Assembly: GCA_003229755.1 (NCBI GenBank)
Contig: QIFJ01000291.1
Coordinates: 1 to 5,991 of the forward strand
From: Pseudomonadota bacterium
GTDB lineage: Bacteria; BMS3Abin14
Direction: 5' to 3'
Length of the DNA stretch: 5,991 nucleotides
The position numbers and the translations under genes were made by a program. Position 1 is the stretch's first letter. Each line of letters begins with the position of its first letter. Below are positions 5,578 through 5,991 of this stretch, one piece after another. A model generated the notes under the pieces. The model was not told the DNA's origin. It made no database searches and saw nothing but the letters and a program-made list of their open reading frames with translations.

Positions 5578-5644
5578 GACAATAACAATGACTTGTGAGG
5601 AAAGTGAAAATGACATTTTTCGCTTTCTGTTGAGTAAAAACCCG
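5511..5644. repeat. Two diverged tandem copies of a 51-nt hairpin unit with covarying stems
   Basis: 5511-5561 and 5594-5644 align without gaps at 39/51 identity. The core hairpin (5516-5545; 5599-5628) has about 13 bp, one bulged T and a GAC loop. All seven base differences inside it keep pairing: two compensatory pairs (5518/5543 G-C to A-T; 5528/5532 C-G to T-A) and three wobble exchanges. The copies start 83 nt apart. Confidence 0.7.
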
Positions 5645-5665
5645 TCGATGGGCAAATATATATCA

Positions 5666-5740
5666 GCCGGGGTTTTGGTGAATCACGAAGCGAAGCTCAA
5701 GGGAGTTGCGAAGGCGAGTGGTTACACCCAAAAACCCGGC
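5666..5740. other. 75-nt extended imperfect palindrome upstream of the FmdB gene
   Basis: The left arm 5666-5680 (GCCGGGG, TTTT, GGTG) pairs with 5725-5740 (CACCC, AAAAA, CCCGGC) with one mismatch and one bulge. The pairing continues inward through AATCAC (5681-5686) with GTGGTT (5718-5723), using one wobble, and AGCTC with GAGTT near the tip. The element could be a structured RNA or another copy of a palindromic repeat. The remaining gap, 5741-5816, shows only the ribosome binding site of the next gene. Confidence 0.5.
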
Positions 5741-5800
5741 CTCATGAGTACATAATCCGGAAATATCACCAACTAATTTGGAGATGATCCGTAAAATCTT

Positions 5801-5806
5801 AAGGAG
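5801..5806 (+). promoter_or_regulatory. Ribosome binding site of the FmdB-family gene
   Basis: AAGGAG lies 10 nt before ATG 5817 and supports that start. No convincing promoter was found between the palindrome and this site. Confidence 0.7.
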
Positions 5807-5816
5807 TCACATCAGC

Positions 5817-5991
5817 ATGCCTACATACGAATACCAGTGCGATAAATGCAGCCACCAGTTTGAGGTCTTTCAGAGGATCACCGATGATCCTGTTGAGGTT
5901 TGTTCGGAGTGCGGAGGTCACGTGAAGCGTCTTATCGCTGCCACGAACTTCATTCTCAAGGGCACCGGTTGGCACAAGACGGACTACGCGG
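5817..5991 (+). CDS. FmdB-family zinc-ribbon protein, 3' end outside window
   Basis: The first 58 codons are present and the frame is still open at the window edge. The protein begins MPTYEYQCDKC, the hallmark N-terminus of FmdB/CxxC_CxxC_SSSS regulatory-type small proteins. Four cysteines (8, 11, 29, 32) in two CxxC knuckles form a zinc ribbon, followed by a conserved RLI segment and GTGWHKTDYA (49-58). Family members are usually about 70-110 residues, so half or more is present. Named after a putative regulator of formamidase expression, the family has no firm biochemical role; zinc-dependent nucleic-acid or protein binding is assumed. It lies 422 nt from the PHP gene, so it is unlikely to be in the same tight operon. 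Confidence 0.9.
   Translation, partial: MPTYEYQCDKCSHQFEVFQRITDDPVEVCSECGGHVKRLIAATNFILKGTGWHKTDYA

Noticed and set aside
5397..5585. 62-codon plus-strand frame from TTG after the PHP gene
   Set aside because: It is made of the hairpin array, with a TTG start, no ribosome binding site and no protein-like pattern.

Overview
The window looks like chromosomal DNA from a Gram-negative bacterium of deltaproteobacterial (Desulfobacterota-like) type. This is an inference from three things: an FHA-linked sigma-54 activator, a membrane serine/threonine kinase with PEGA repeats, and intergenic DNA full of 7-nt-period repeats and palindromes. No taxonomic marker gene is present. There are no tRNAs, rRNAs, CRISPR arrays or transposase genes.

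Layout. (1) Positions 1-1700, plus strand: the 3' part of a class II (fuculose-type) aldolase gene, apparently frameshifted near its end, then an FHA/AAA+/Fis-HTH sigma-54 activator. (2) 1701-2611: a minus-strand MNT-fold nucleotidyltransferase-like gene whose first catalytic Asp is replaced by His, with degenerate heptamer repeats on both sides. (3) 2612-4138, minus strand: a transmembrane Ser/Thr kinase with HQD in place of HRD and two PEGA repeats. (4) 4139-4548: a divergent intergenic region with a near-consensus sigma-54 promoter facing the kinase, an 11-bp inverted repeat that includes the kinase ribosome binding site, long polypurine/polypyrimidine inverted heptamer arms and a terminator-like hairpin. 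(5) 4549-5394, plus strand: a PHP-domain phosphoesterase of the YciV/RNase AM type. (6) 5395-5816: no convincing gene, but about seven consecutive hairpins, two of them diverged copies whose substitutions preserve pairing. (7) 5817-5991, plus strand: the start of an FmdB-family zinc-ribbon gene cut by the window edge.

How the genes may work together. The aldolase and activator genes are probably one operon. The FHA activator (a phosphothreonine reader) and the Ser/Thr kinase could form a signalling pair. The -24/-12-like site upstream of the kinase, with an 18-nt dyad about 85 nt further up that recurs just after the activator gene, suggests that the activator may control the kinase. This is a hypothesis built from sequence only. 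The PHP and FmdB genes look like housekeeping neighbours.
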